DNA of 64,000 nucleotides from an uncultured Pseudomonadales bacterium (lineage in GTDB: Bacteria > Pseudomonadota > Gammaproteobacteria > Pseudomonadales > Balneatricaceae), in contig CALJVT010000002.1 in assembly GCA_937773555.1 (NCBI GenBank), positions 184,501-248,500 of the forward strand. Direction: 5' to 3'. This document shows, one piece after another, positions 1 to 11,094 of the stretch. The notes under the pieces were generated by a model. It did not search any database. It was not told the DNA's origin and saw only the letters and a program-made list of their open reading frames with translations. How positions within the stretch are numbered: the first letter of the stretch is position 1; each line of letters starts with the position of its first letter. Both the position numbers and the translations under genes were made by a program.

Positions 1-666
1 ACGACGTTTTTTAATCAGAACCAAAGCCACACTCAATGGCGCAATCTGATAGATAAAGGTAGCCATTCTTTATCACTAGGTGTGACTAAGAAACAGCTTG
101 ATATACTTGTCAGTTATATTGATCAGTTGGTTAGGTGGAACAAAGCGTATAACTTAACGGCAATTCGAGATCCGTTAGATATGGTAAAGTTACATGTCTT
201 GGATAGCCTAGCAATTGTGGCACCACTTTCTAGGATAGACGGGCACCGTTTTATAGATATAGGAACAGGTGCAGGTTTACCCGGCATGATTTTAGCTATA
301 GTTTGTCCCCATTTAACCATTCACCTCCTAGACACTAACGGCAAAAAAACCCGCTTTCTAACTCAGTTTAAGCATCTTCATCAGCTCAATAATGTCGAAG
401 TATTTAATCAGCGTTGTGAGAATTATTTTCCTGACAAGACTTATGATATCGTTTTATCTAGAGCCTTTGCGTCAATTGCCGATATGCTGAAAGGTTGCCT
501 GCACTTAGCAAGTACCGAAGGTGTTTTTGTAGCGATGAAGGGTACATACCCACAACAAGAACTGGATGCTATGCCCGCAAACTATAGCCTGATAAACTGT
601 GAAATCTTGGAGGTACCTGGTGTTAAAGCTGAGCGCCACTTGTTAACTATTAAAAAATTAGCGTAG
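1..666 (+). CDS. rsmG: 16S rRNA (guanine527-N7)-methyltransferase RsmG, 5' end outside window
   Basis: RsmG methylates G527 of 16S rRNA using S-adenosylmethionine. The Rossmann-type SAM motif FIDIGTGAGLPG and the following LLDTNGKKTRFL are plain, as are WNKAYNLTAIRDP and SRAFAS. A GTG at 82 could be taken as the start, but the frame is open without a stop back to base 1, and the residues before it (LSLGVTKKQL) align with the N-terminal helix of other RsmG proteins (LGVTLTAEQ in Pseudomonas, from memory). No ATG, GTG or TTG lies in frame between 1 and 81, so the true start is left of the window. It ends 7 bases before parA, the usual rsmG-parAB order near the chromosome origin. Confidence 0.93.
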   Translation, partial: TTFFNQNQSHTQWRNLIDKGSHSLSLGVTKKQLDILVSYIDQLVRWNKAYNLTAIRDPLDMVKLHVLDSLAIVAPLSRIDGHRFIDIGTGAGLPGMILAIVCPHLTIHLLDTNGKKTRFLTQFKHLHQLNNVEVFNQRCENYFPDKTYDIVLSRAFASIADMLKGCLHLASTEGVFVAMKGTYPQQELDAMPANYSLINCEILEVPGVKAERHLLTIKKLA

Positions 667-673
667 GTCATTT

Positions 674-1444
674 GTGAGCAGAGTCATTGCTATAACTAAT
701 CAAAAAGGTGGTGTGGGTAAAACCACGACGTGCGTTAACTTGGCGGCATCATTGGTGGCTGTCAAACGACGAGTATTGGTAGTCGATTTAGACCCCCAAG
801 GCAATACAACCATGGGTAGTGGTGTTGAGAAAAACAGCTTACGATATTCGGTTTTAGATGTATTAACGCAAAAGGTGGACGTTAATAAGGTGCTGCAAAC
901 TAACACCCCAGCAGGTTATGACTTACTCCCCGCTAATGGTGATTTAACAGCGGCTGAGGTCGAGCTCATTCAAGTGCAGCAGAAAGAGGCTCGTTTACGA
1001 ATTGCGTTAAGCCAATTACAACAGCCTTACGATTTTATACTTATCGACTGCCCACCGTCTTTGAGTATGCTTACTGTTAATGCGTTAGCTTGTGCTAATA
1101 GTGTATTAGTGCCAATGCAATGCGAGTATTATGCGTTAGAAGGCATCAGTGCTCTACTAAATACTGTAAAGCTTATCAAAAATAGCCTAAACCCAAATTT
1201 GGTAATTGAAGGCATATTACGTACGATGTACGATCCACGTAATAGCCTCACTAATGACGTTTCACATCAGCTAATTAATCACTTTGGCGATCTAGTATAT
1301 CGCACAGTCATTCCTCGTAATGTGCGCTTGGCTGAAGCACCAAGTCATGGGTTGCCAGCATTGATGTACGACAAACACTCTCGTGGGGCAGTAGCATATT
1401 TAGCACTAGCTAGTGAATTTATTCGTCAACAAGAAAAAAAATAG
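674..1444 (+). CDS. parA: Chromosome partitioning ATPase ParA (Soj)
   Basis: ParA is the Walker-type ATPase that, with ParB and parS sites, drives segregation of newly replicated origins. The deviant Walker A motif KGGVGKTT is at residues 11-18, the Walker B-like FILIDCPPS follows, and the 256-residue length is normal for chromosomal ParA. It lacks the long N-terminal DNA-binding domain of many plasmid ParA proteins. The start is GTG, 7 bases after the rsmG stop, and parB begins 9 bases after its stop, so rsmG-parA-parB are probably one transcript. This is the standard gammaproteobacterial chromosomal arrangement, not a plasmid locus. Confidence 0.96.
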   Translation: MSRVIAITNQKGGVGKTTTCVNLAASLVAVKRRVLVVDLDPQGNTTMGSGVEKNSLRYSVLDVLTQKVDVNKVLQTNTPAGYDLLPANGDLTAAEVELIQVQQKEARLRIALSQLQQPYDFILIDCPPSLSMLTVNALACANSVLVPMQCEYYALEGISALLNTVKLIKNSLNPNLVIEGILRTMYDPRNSLTNDVSHQLINHFGDLVYRTVIPRNVRLAEAPSHGLPALMYDKHSRGAVAYLALASEFIRQQEKK

Positions 1445-1453
1445 AGTTGTATT

Positions 1454-2329
1454 ATGGTAAAAAAACGTGGCCTGAATCGTGGTTTAGAAGCTTTACTACA
1501 AGGTGCTGGAAGCCTAGATGTTGACTTAACACAAGACCAACCTAAAGCCAAAGATGGTTTACAAGAATTACCTGTCGAGTGGGTGCAACGTGGTGTGTAT
1601 CAACCACGAATAGACATGGATCCTGAAGCTTTAGAGGAGCTAGCCGCATCCATCCGTGCACACGGAATCATGCAGCCTATTGTCGTTAGATCAGTGGGGA
1701 TTGATCGATACGAAATTATTGCTGGCGAGCGTCGATGGCGAGCTGCACAGTTGGCAGAGTTAGATAGTATACCTGCGCTGATCAAAGAAGTGCCTGATGA
1801 GGCGGCCATTGCAATGGCGCTAATCGAAAACATTCAGCGCGAGGACCTTAATGCCATAGAAGAGGCGTTTGCCTTACAGCGATTGCAGAATGAATTTGAA
1901 CTCACGCAGCAGCAAGTAGCGGACGCAGTTGGTAAATCCCGCAGTGCCATTGCCAACCTACTAAGGCTTTTACAGTTGAGTGAGCCGGTACGCTTGATGC
2001 TAGAACGAGGTGACTTAGAGATGGGCCACGCACGATGTTTGTTAGCTCTAGACGGAGAAAAGCAACTTCAATCAGCCCGTGAAGTTGTCGCCAAAGGACT
2101 CTCCGTACGTCAAACTGAGGAGCTAGTTCGCAAAGCTCAACAAGTGCCAAACACCCATATAAAACAAGGGCCTGATGCCGACACGGCGAAGCTTCAAAAC
2201 CAGTTATCTGACGCCATTGGTGCAGCAGTTAGCATAAAGCATTCAGCTAAAGGCAAAGGAAAGTTAACTATTTCATATGCTAGCTTAGACCAACTTGATG
2301 GTATCATCGCCAGGCTTGAACCGAGATGA
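1454..2329 (+). CDS. parB: Chromosome partitioning protein ParB
   Basis: ParB binds parS, uses CTP to load and spread as a clamp, and is the cargo adaptor for ParA. The N-terminus has the ParA-stimulating pattern KRGLNRGLEALL. It is followed by the ParB/Srx nucleotide-binding core with GERRWRA and ENIQREDLNAIEEA, then a helix-turn-helix around LTQQQVADAVGKSRSAIANL, and a C-terminal dimerisation region. At 291 residues it has the usual chromosomal ParB length. No perfect parS (TGTTTCACGTGAAACA) was found in the window; the best partial match is at 12951. Confidence 0.96.
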   Translation: MVKKRGLNRGLEALLQGAGSLDVDLTQDQPKAKDGLQELPVEWVQRGVYQPRIDMDPEALEELAASIRAHGIMQPIVVRSVGIDRYEIIAGERRWRAAQLAELDSIPALIKEVPDEAAIAMALIENIQREDLNAIEEAFALQRLQNEFELTQQQVADAVGKSRSAIANLLRLLQLSEPVRLMLERGDLEMGHARCLLALDGEKQLQSAREVVAKGLSVRQTEELVRKAQQVPNTHIKQGPDADTAKLQNQLSDAIGAAVSIKHSAKGKGKLTISYASLDQLDGIIARLEPR

Positions 2330-2387
2330 CACGGGGTCCTACTCTATTCAACTATAGTCGAAATACAATTTTAAAAGATGAAAATTG

Positions 2388-2416
2388 TTGAGATTTCAAA
2401 ACAAACTCCCTATAAT
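2388..2416 (+). promoter_or_regulatory. Sigma-70 promoter of the ATP synthase operon
   Basis: A -35 element TTGAGA (2388-2393) and a perfect -10 TATAAT (2411-2416) are separated by exactly 17 bases. They lie in the parB-atpI gap about 70 bases before the atpI start. Transcription would begin near 2423. This is the best sigma-70 promoter I see in the window, as expected for a highly expressed operon. No terminator is evident between parB and this promoter. Confidence 0.8.
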
Positions 2417-2488
2417 ACGGGCGCTCTGGCGTTAGATGCCATGATGAGCAAAATTTAGACCAACAACCAGTGGATTTTGTAAGCACAT

Positions 2489-2899
2489 ATGGCGCTCAAT
2501 AAAGCCCCCCTTTGGCTGCAACAAACATTAACCTATCAGGCCCTCGTAGTGGCTCTGATTGGAGTGGGTTTATCTATAACAGATTGGGTTGCGGGCTTGT
2601 CCGTAATTATTGGTGGTGCTATTTACAGCCTGCCTGCTTATTGGGCCCTTAGGCGCGAGTTTATGCGCGGTGACAAGCGTCACTCAGATGCCCAGACCAC
2701 AGCAGATGCAAGGCTAACTCTGGCACAGATGTATGGCAATGAAGTAGTTAAAATAATCTTGACAGTAGTCTTGTTTAGTTTAGCCTTTGGTTTAGTTAAA
2801 CCACTAAACCCATTAGCCCTACTTTTGGCCTTTACCGGCTCCCATATACTTGTGGCACTGTTACCAGTGGTTATAGATAAACAAACTTCTACGAAATAA
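2489..2899 (+). CDS. atpI: ATP synthase accessory protein AtpI
   Basis: AtpI is a small membrane protein that helps assembly of the c-ring of F1Fo ATP synthase and may take part in Mg uptake; it is not part of the final enzyme. The 136-residue protein has four hydrophobic segments (about residues 16-34, 36-52, 83-103 and 107-126), and the position as first gene of the atp operon is diagnostic. Primary sequence of AtpI is poorly conserved, so the call rests largely on position, size and topology. The ribosome binding site before ATG 2489 is weak, consistent with low expression relative to the downstream subunits. Confidence 0.85.
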   Translation: MALNKAPLWLQQTLTYQALVVALIGVGLSITDWVAGLSVIIGGAIYSLPAYWALRREFMRGDKRHSDAQTTADARLTLAQMYGNEVVKIILTVVLFSLAFGLVKPLNPLALLLAFTGSHILVALLPVVIDKQTSTK

Positions 2900-2911
2900 A
2901 AAGTGAGATAA

Positions 2912-3733
<822 letters not shown>

Positions 3734-3761
3734 TTATTACCTTTTTACTTTTAACTACTAA

Positions 3762-4040
<279 letters not shown>

Positions 4041-4080
4041 AGGTCATCTTTAACCAACCCATACGGATGGAGGTCTTGCC

Positions 4081-4551
4081 ATGAATATGAACATGACAAT
4101 TTTGGGCCAGATTATTTCTTTCGCCATCTTCGTGTACTTGTGCATGAAGTTTGTTTGGCCACCGCTTACAACAGCATTGGCAGAACGGCAAAAAATGATC
4201 GCTGAAGGTTTAGATGCAGCTGATAAAGCTGCGCGTGAACTTGCTGACGCCCAGCAGTCTGTGGAAACAGCACTGCAAGAAAGCAAAGCGCAAGCAGCTA
4301 CTATTATAGAGCAAGCTAATAAACGCGCTAGCCAGATCGTTGATGAAGCCAAAGAGACCGCTCAAGCTGAAGCAGACCGCATTAAAACGGCCGCAACAGC
4401 TGATGTTGAACAGGAAATTAATAGTGCTAAAGAAGCGCTTCGCGCTCAAGTTGCAACACTAGTTGTTGCTGGTGCAGAAAAGATCCTTGGCGCATCTATC
4501 GATGTAAACAACCACAAAGAGCTTGTCGATAAGTTGGCAGCCGAACTGTAA
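4081..4551 (+). CDS. atpF: F1Fo ATP synthase subunit b
   Basis: Subunit b is the peripheral stalk: one N-terminal membrane helix (about residues 5-25) followed by a long charged, alanine-rich helix that dimerises and reaches up to the delta subunit. The 156-residue length equals that of E. coli subunit b. The motif FVWPPL just after the membrane helix is conserved. A GGAGG-type ribosome binding site lies at about 4070. A single atpF is present with no atpF' duplicate, as is normal for Gammaproteobacteria. Confidence 0.96.
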   Translation: MNMNMTILGQIISFAIFVYLCMKFVWPPLTTALAERQKMIAEGLDAADKAARELADAQQSVETALQESKAQAATIIEQANKRASQIVDEAKETAQAEADRIKTAATADVEQEINSAKEALRAQVATLVVAGAEKILGASIDVNNHKELVDKLAAEL

Positions 4552-4568
4552 GAAAAGAGAGGTTAACG

Positions 4569-5111
4569 ATGGCTGAATCCATTACTGTTGCCCGTCCTTA
4601 CACCAAGGCCGCTTTCGAAACGGCATTGGCCCAAGGTGACTTGGGTAGCTGGTCGGAATTTTTGAGCATGGCTGCAGCAGTTGTTGCAGAACCAAGTTTA
4701 GCCCAAGTTTTGGATAACCCAGAACTGACGGCAACAAAAAAGGCCCAGTTAGTGACTGACGTGGTAAACGGCAGTCGCCCAGTATCTCAGCAGGCGCAGA
4801 ATTTTCTGAATCTGTTGGCCGAAAACAAGCGTTTGTCATTGCTACCTGAGGTTTCTAATTTATATGAAACTTTAAAAGCAAATCAGGAGCAGTCGGTAGA
4901 CGTGTCTATCGTAAGCGCCTTTGATTTGGGCAATGAGCAACAAGACAAACTGACTCTAGCATTGAACGCAATGTTGTCACGCGAAATTAATATTACTAGT
5001 ACCACTGATGCATCATTGCTCGGTGGAGTGATCGTCTATGCTGGCGACCTGGTTATTGATGGTTCCGTTAAGGGCAAACTAAGCAAATTGGCTGAGGCCA
5101 TGAATGTCTGA
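4569..5111 (+). CDS. atpH: F1Fo ATP synthase subunit delta
   Basis: Subunit delta caps F1 and links it to the b-subunit stalk. The N-terminal six-helix domain starts with ITVARPYTKAAFETAL, close to the family pattern, and the C-terminal part carries the conserved DASLLGGVIVYAGDLVIDGSVKGKL. At 180 residues its length is standard. It sits 17 bases after atpF and 16 before atpA in the fixed bacterial order b-delta-alpha. Confidence 0.96.
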   Translation: MAESITVARPYTKAAFETALAQGDLGSWSEFLSMAAAVVAEPSLAQVLDNPELTATKKAQLVTDVVNGSRPVSQQAQNFLNLLAENKRLSLLPEVSNLYETLKANQEQSVDVSIVSAFDLGNEQQDKLTLALNAMLSREINITSTTDASLLGGVIVYAGDLVIDGSVKGKLSKLAEAMNV

Positions 5112-5127
5112 GTGTGAGGAATAAACA

Positions 5128-6672
5128 ATGCAACAACTGAATCCTTCAGAGATCAGTGAAATCATCAAGAAGCGTATTGAGCAACTTGATGTATCATCTG
5201 AAGCCCAAAATGAGGGCACAATCGTTAGCGTAGCCGATGGTATCGTATTGATCCATGGCTTAGCTGACGCAATGTACGGGGAAATGATTGAATTCCCCGG
5301 TGGTATTTATGGCATGGCCATGAACTTAGAGCGCGACTCTGTCGGCGCTGTAGTTCTGGGTGACTACGAAGAGTTGGTCGAAGGCCAAACTGCTCGTTGT
5401 ACTGGCCGTATCTTAGAAGTCCCTGTGGGCCCAGCATTATTGGGTCGTGTAGTAGACGCGCTAGGTAACCCTATTGATGGAAAAGGTCCGATTGAGTGTG
5501 ATCTAACCGACGCTGTTGAGAAAGTGGCGCCGGGTGTAATTGAACGTAAATCAGTTGATCAACCCGTTCAGACAGGCCTTAAGGCAATTGATGCCATGGT
5601 TCCTGTAGGCCGTGGTCAGCGTGAATTAATTATCGGTGACCGTCAGACTGGTAAGTCTGCCATCGCTATCGATGCGATCATCAACCAAAAAAATACTGGT
5701 GTTAAATGTATCTACGTGGCCATTGGCCAAAAGCAGTCAACCATTGCTAACGTAGTACGTAAGTTAGAAGAGCACGGCGCTATGGCTCATACCATCGTTG
5801 TAAACGCGGGCGCTGCAGACTCAGCCGCTTTGCAGTTCTTATCACCATACTCTGGCTGTACGATGGGTGAATACTTCCGCGATCGTGGTGAAGACGCTTT
5901 AATTGTATTTGATGACTTAACCAAGCAAGCTTGGGCATATCGCCAAATCTCTTTGCTACTTCGTCGGCCTCCAGGCCGTGAAGCTTATCCTGGCGATGTA
6001 TTCTATTTGCACTCTCGCCTACTTGAGCGCGCATCTCGAGTTAACGCAGAGTATGTAGAAGCATTCACTAACGGTGAAATAAAAGGTAAGACGGGTTCTT
6101 TAACTGCGTTACCTATTATCGAAACCCAAGGTGGTGACGTATCGGCTTTTGTACCGACCAACGTAATCTCTATTACTGATGGCCAAATTTTCTTAGAGAC
6201 TGACTTGTTCAACGCAGGTGTTCGTCCAGCCATTAATGCTGGTTTATCTGTGTCTCGTGTAGGTGGTGCAGCACAAACTAAAATCATCAAGAAGTTAGGT
6301 GGTGGTATTCGTTTGGCACTGGCACAATATAGAGAATTGGCAGCGTTCTCCCAGTTTGCATCTGACTTAGATGACGCAACACGCGCTCAGTTAGAGCATG
6401 GTCAAAGTGTGACCGAGCTGATGAAGCAGCACCAGTACTCGCCAATGAGTGTTGCCGATATGGCAATCAGCTTATTCGCAGCTAACGAAGGCTTCCTCAC
6501 TGATGTTGCTCTTCCGAAGGTTGGCAGCTTTGAAGCCGCTCTCATTGCTTATATGAACAGCGAACACAGTGCCGTAATGAACCAGGTAAATGAGTCTGGG
6601 GATTTCAATGGTGACATCGCTGCGAACTTTAAGTCTGCGCTAGAGCAGTTTAAGGCAACTCAAACCTGGTAG
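5128..6672 (+). CDS. atpA: F1Fo ATP synthase subunit alpha
   Basis: The alpha subunit forms the non-catalytic nucleotide-binding positions of the F1 hexamer. The protein has 514 residues. The Walker A motif is GDRQTGKSA (near residues 170-178), preceded by GRGQRELI, and the F1 alpha/beta signature region around [17 protein letters not shown] contains the conserved arginine that reaches into the catalytic site of beta. The C-terminal helical domain is intact. Beyond its stop is a short perfect hairpin before atpG. Confidence 0.98.
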   Translation: MQQLNPSEISEIIKKRIEQLDVSSEAQNEGTIVSVADGIVLIHGLADAMYGEMIEFPGGIYGMAMNLERDSVGAVVLGDYEELVEGQTARCTGRILEVPVGPALLGRVVDALGNPIDGKGPIECDLTDAVEKVAPGVIERKSVDQPVQTGLKAIDAMVPVGRGQRELIIGDRQTGKSAIAIDAIINQKNTGVKCIYVAIGQKQSTIANVVRKLEEHGAMAHTIVVNAGAADSAALQFLSPYSGCTMGEYFRDRGEDALIVFDDLTKQAWAYRQISLLLRRPPGREAYPGDVFYLHSRLLERASRVNAEYVEAFTNGEIKGKTGSLTALPIIETQGGDVSAFVPTNVISITDGQIFLETDLFNAGVRPAINAGLSVSRVGGAAQTKIIKKLGGGIRLALAQYRELAAFSQFASDLDDATRAQLEHGQSVTELMKQHQYSPMSVADMAISLFAANEGFLTDVALPKVGSFEAALIAYMNSEHSAVMNQVNESGDFNGDIAANFKSALEQFKATQTW

Positions 6673-6681
6673 TAGTGTTTA

Positions 6682-6701
6682 GCCCCAAATAATTTTGGGG
6701 C
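6682..6701 (+). other. Intra-operon stem-loop between atpA and atpG
   Basis: GCCCCAAA (6682-6689) pairs perfectly with TTTGGGGC (6694-6701) across a four-base loop. No run of T follows, so it is unlikely to terminate transcription. Such a hairpin between operon genes may set mRNA processing or stability, which would fit the different subunit stoichiometries of alpha and gamma. Function is inferred. Confidence 0.6.
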
Positions 6702-6744
6702 GATGCTAATGTCCAAGTTAGTGACTTAATAGATAGGTAAGCAT

Positions 6745-7608
6745 ATGGCAGTCGGAAAAGAAATAAAGACCCAGATTGCAAGTATCAAGGGTACGCAAAA
6801 AATCACTAGCGCCATGGAAATGGTTGCGGCGAGTAAAATGCGTAAAGCACAAGACCGCATGAACCAGAGCCGTCCTTACGCAGATAAAATGCGTGAAGTC
6901 ATCGCTCACCTTGCAAGGTCTAACCCTGAGTACAAGCATTTGTATCTGCAACAGCGAGAGCTTAAGCGGGTGGGTTACATTGTAGTTTCTTCCGATCGTG
7001 GTCTGTGTGGTGGTTTAAACATTAACGTGTTTAAGAAAACTGTACAGAGCATGGCTGAACATGACCAAAATGGCATTGAGATCGACATCTGTGCCATTGG
7101 TGCTAAATCAGCAACCTTTTTTAATAACTTCGGCGGTAACGTCGTATCAAGCAAGTCCCAACTGGGTGAGAAGGCAGAAATTGCTGAACTTATCGGTGCA
7201 GTGAAGATAATGCTTGATGGTTATGACGAAGGACGGTTGGACGCTGTGTACGTGGTTTACAATAATTTTGTAAACACCATGACCCAACAACCTAATGTAG
7301 TACAACTTTTGCCGTTGCAGGCAGACCCGAATGATGACGGCATGAGCCAACATTGGGACTACTTATACGAGCCAGATGCCCGTGAATTACTCACAGGCCT
7401 TTTGACCCGCTATGTAGAATCTTTAGTGTATCAAGCTGTGGTAGAGAATAACGCTTGTGAGCAGGCCGCGCGGATGATCGCTATGAAAAGCGCTACCGAT
7501 AACGCGGGTGATCTGATTGATGACCTTCAGATGATTTACAACAAGGCTCGTCAGTCTGCGATTACTCAGGAAATTTCTGAGATCGTAAGTGGCGCAGCAG
7601 CGGTTTAA
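6745..7608 (+). CDS. atpG: F1Fo ATP synthase subunit gamma
   Basis: Gamma is the central rotor shaft of F1. The N-terminal helix [28 protein letters not shown] and the C-terminal helix with [18 protein letters not shown], which form the coiled coil inside the alpha-beta hexamer, are both conserved, and the central [11 protein letters not shown] motif is present. The 287-residue length is normal. A second in-frame ATG lies shortly downstream, but ATG 6745 gives the conserved N-terminus. Confidence 0.97.
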   Translation: MAVGKEIKTQIASIKGTQKITSAMEMVAASKMRKAQDRMNQSRPYADKMREVIAHLARSNPEYKHLYLQQRELKRVGYIVVSSDRGLCGGLNINVFKKTVQSMAEHDQNGIEIDICAIGAKSATFFNNFGGNVVSSKSQLGEKAEIAELIGAVKIMLDGYDEGRLDAVYVVYNNFVNTMTQQPNVVQLLPLQADPNDDGMSQHWDYLYEPDARELLTGLLTRYVESLVYQAVVENNACEQAARMIAMKSATDNAGDLIDDLQMIYNKARQSAITQEISEIVSGAAAV

Positions 7609-7627
7609 CCTGAGCTACAAGCAGTAG

Positions 7628-9025
<1,398 letters not shown>

Positions 9026-9031
9026 TTGTTT

Positions 9032-9070
9032 GGGCTTAATATTATTGGCTGAATTTGATAATATAAGCCC
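9032..9070 (+). other. Bulged stem-loop between atpD and atpC
   Basis: GGGCTTAATATTAT (9032-9045) can pair with ATAATATAAGCCC (about 9058-9070) with one bulged base. The structure fills most of the atpD-atpC gap and ends close to the atpC ribosome binding site. It lacks a T run. Together with the atpA-atpG hairpin it suggests post-transcriptional tuning inside the operon; this role is inferred. Confidence 0.5.
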
Positions 9071-9089
9071 TGCTTAAGAGGATAATCAT

Positions 9090-9515
9090 ATGGCTACCAG
9101 TGTACATTGTGACATCGTTAGTGCAGAAGAGTCCGTCTTTTCAGGTAAGGTACAGTTTATTTCGCTTACAGGTTCGTTGGGTGAACTCGGTATTTCTCCG
9201 GGCCACACACCGTTACTAAGTGAAGTTAAGCCAGGTCCAGTGCACATGCGCATGGAGTCTGGTGAAGAAGACGTATTTTATGTGTCAGGTGGTTTTTTGG
9301 AAGTTCAGCCACACAAGGTTATCTTGTTGGCTGATACAGCACTGCGTGCAGCAGATTTAGATGAAGCTGCTGCAGAAGAAGCTAGTCGCCATGCCGAGCA
9401 GGCTATGGCTGACAAAACGTCTGAGTTTGAATACTCACGTGCAGCTGGCCAATTGGCAGAAGCTGCGGCTCAATTACGTACTTTGCGTCAGATTCGTCAG
9501 AAACTGGGCAAGTAA
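9090..9515 (+). CDS. atpC: F1Fo ATP synthase subunit epsilon
   Basis: Epsilon is part of the rotor foot and inhibits ATP hydrolysis through its C-terminal helices. The N-terminal beta sandwich shows VHCDIVSAEESVFSG and GELGISPGHTPLLSEVKPG, and the C-terminal hairpin is alanine- and glutamate-rich with LRQIRQKLGK at the end. Length is 141 residues. It is the last gene of the operon; a strong terminator starts about 20 bases after its stop. Confidence 0.97.
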   Translation: MATSVHCDIVSAEESVFSGKVQFISLTGSLGELGISPGHTPLLSEVKPGPVHMRMESGEEDVFYVSGGFLEVQPHKVILLADTALRAADLDEAAAEEASRHAEQAMADKTSEFEYSRAAGQLAEAAAQLRTLRQIRQKLGK

Positions 9516-9536
9516 GTCGTTTATAGTGAACCATCC

Positions 9537-9562
9537 AAAAGGCAGCCTAGGCTGCCTTTTTT
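9537..9562 (+). terminator. Rho-independent terminator of the atp operon
   Basis: A palindrome with arms GGCAGCC and GGCTGCC (9541-9556) is flanked by AAAA before and TTTTTT after (9557-9562). It lies 21 bases after the atpC stop and ends the operon before glmU. The preceding A run could let it work in both directions, but no gene converges here. Confidence 0.88.
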
Positions 9563-9716
9563 GTGCCTATAAATAGCCTGTTGGATTTTGGTATCCATAA
9601 AGCGACTATTGTGCGAAGACGTGTTCATTACAATAAATTAAACTTTGATGAACTTTAATCACATAAAACGTCTAAACTAGAGCCTACAATTTATTACAGT
9701 TACACAAGGATCGTTA

Positions 9717-11078
9717 ATGTCGTTAGAAGTCATTATTCTCGCTGCAGGCAAAGGCACTCGAATGTGTTCTGATAGACCCAAAGTGCTCCATCAATTGGCA
9801 GGCAAACCAATGCTGGTGCATGCCATTAACCAGGCGCAAATGCTTCAGCCTATATGCACCCACGTTATTGTAGGCCATGGTGCAGACGAAGTAGAATCGG
9901 TTGTTAAGCCTCTTGGTGCACGCTGTGTAACCCAGGTTGAGCAACTAGGCACTGGCCATGCAGTGGCGCAAGCGATGCCTCAGGTGAATAATAATGCCAT
10001 AGTACTCGTGTTGTATGGGGATGTGCCTTTGGTACCTGCGGCTCTAATGCAGCAGCTAGTTCTGCAAGCCACTCAAGGTGACTTAGCCATCCTAACAGTG
10101 ACACTAGATGACGCCGCTGGTTATGGACGTATAGTGCGTAATAGTAAAGGCCATATCCAAGCTATTGTGGAGCACAAAGACGCCAATGCTGAGCAGTTAC
10201 AAATAAAAGAGATCAATACTGGTATTTTGGCAGCTAAGGCAAGCTTGTTGAATGGCTGGTTACCACGCATCAAAAGTAATAATGCCCAAGGCGAAATATA
10301 CCTTACAGATATTGTTGCGATGGCGGTTGCTGATGACATCGGTATCAGTCACCTGCAGCCCGACTTCCCACAACAAACCCAAGGTGTCAATGACCGGCTT
10401 CAGTTAGCCCAGTTGGAGCGCTGGTATCAGCAGCAGCAAGCTAATCAATTATTGCGCGATGGTGTGCAATTAGCAGACCCCACACGATTCGATTTGCGTG
10501 GTGAGCTCTGTGCAGGCAAAGACATATACATCGACATTAATGTCATCATGGAAGGACAGGTGTACCTAGGTGATAGCGTGCATATTGGCCCCAACTGCCA
10601 CATTAAAGACGCTCACATTGGCGCTGGCACGCAGATTTTAGCAAATAGCGTCATTGATCAAGCTCAAGTTGCAGAACACTGTAGTATTGGGCCTTTTGCA
10701 CGACTTAGGCCGGGCACCATAATGCATGACAATAGTAAGGTGGGAAATTTTGTTGAGACCAAAAAGACTACCCTGGGCAAAGGTTCTAAGGCTAATCACT
10801 TCACCTACCTTGGTGATGCGACTGTGGGTGAGAACGTAAATATTGGTGCGGGAACCATCACCTGTAATTATGATGGGGTGAATAAATTTAAAACTAACAT
10901 TGCTAATGGGGCCTTTATTGGCTCAAATAGTTCAATCGTTGCGCCTGTGAATATTGGCGCTGGCGCAACTGTTGGTGCGGGCTCTACCATTACTAAAGAC
11001 ATCCCCGATGACAACCTAGCCATCGCTCGTGGCAAGCAGCGCAATTTAGCCAGCTGGGCTAAACCAGTAAAAACTTAA
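9717..11078 (+). CDS. glmU: Bifunctional N-acetylglucosamine-1-phosphate uridyltransferase / glucosamine-1-phosphate acetyltransferase GlmU
   Basis: GlmU makes UDP-N-acetylglucosamine for peptidoglycan and lipopolysaccharide from glucosamine-1-phosphate, acetyl-CoA and UTP. The N-terminal uridyltransferase domain has LAAGKGTRMCSDRPKVLH, and the C-terminal left-handed beta-helix acetyltransferase domain has hexapeptide repeats from about residue 250 with the conserved ETKKTTLGKGSKANHFTYLG and GTITCNYDGVNK segments. Length is 453 residues, close to the 456 of E. coli. The gene follows the atp operon terminator and is 16 bases upstream of glmS, so the two steps of amino-sugar synthesis are co-transcribed. 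Confidence 0.97.
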   Translation: MSLEVIILAAGKGTRMCSDRPKVLHQLAGKPMLVHAINQAQMLQPICTHVIVGHGADEVESVVKPLGARCVTQVEQLGTGHAVAQAMPQVNNNAIVLVLYGDVPLVPAALMQQLVLQATQGDLAILTVTLDDAAGYGRIVRNSKGHIQAIVEHKDANAEQLQIKEINTGILAAKASLLNGWLPRIKSNNAQGEIYLTDIVAMAVADDIGISHLQPDFPQQTQGVNDRLQLAQLERWYQQQQANQLLRDGVQLADPTRFDLRGELCAGKDIYIDINVIMEGQVYLGDSVHIGPNCHIKDAHIGAGTQILANSVIDQAQVAEHCSIGPFARLRPGTIMHDNSKVGNFVETKKTTLGKGSKANHFTYLGDATVGENVNIGAGTITCNYDGVNKFKTNIANGAFIGSNSSIVAPVNIGAGATVGAGSTITKDIPDDNLAIARGKQRNLASWAKPVKT

Positions 11079-11094
11079 CCAAGGAAGAACAGCC

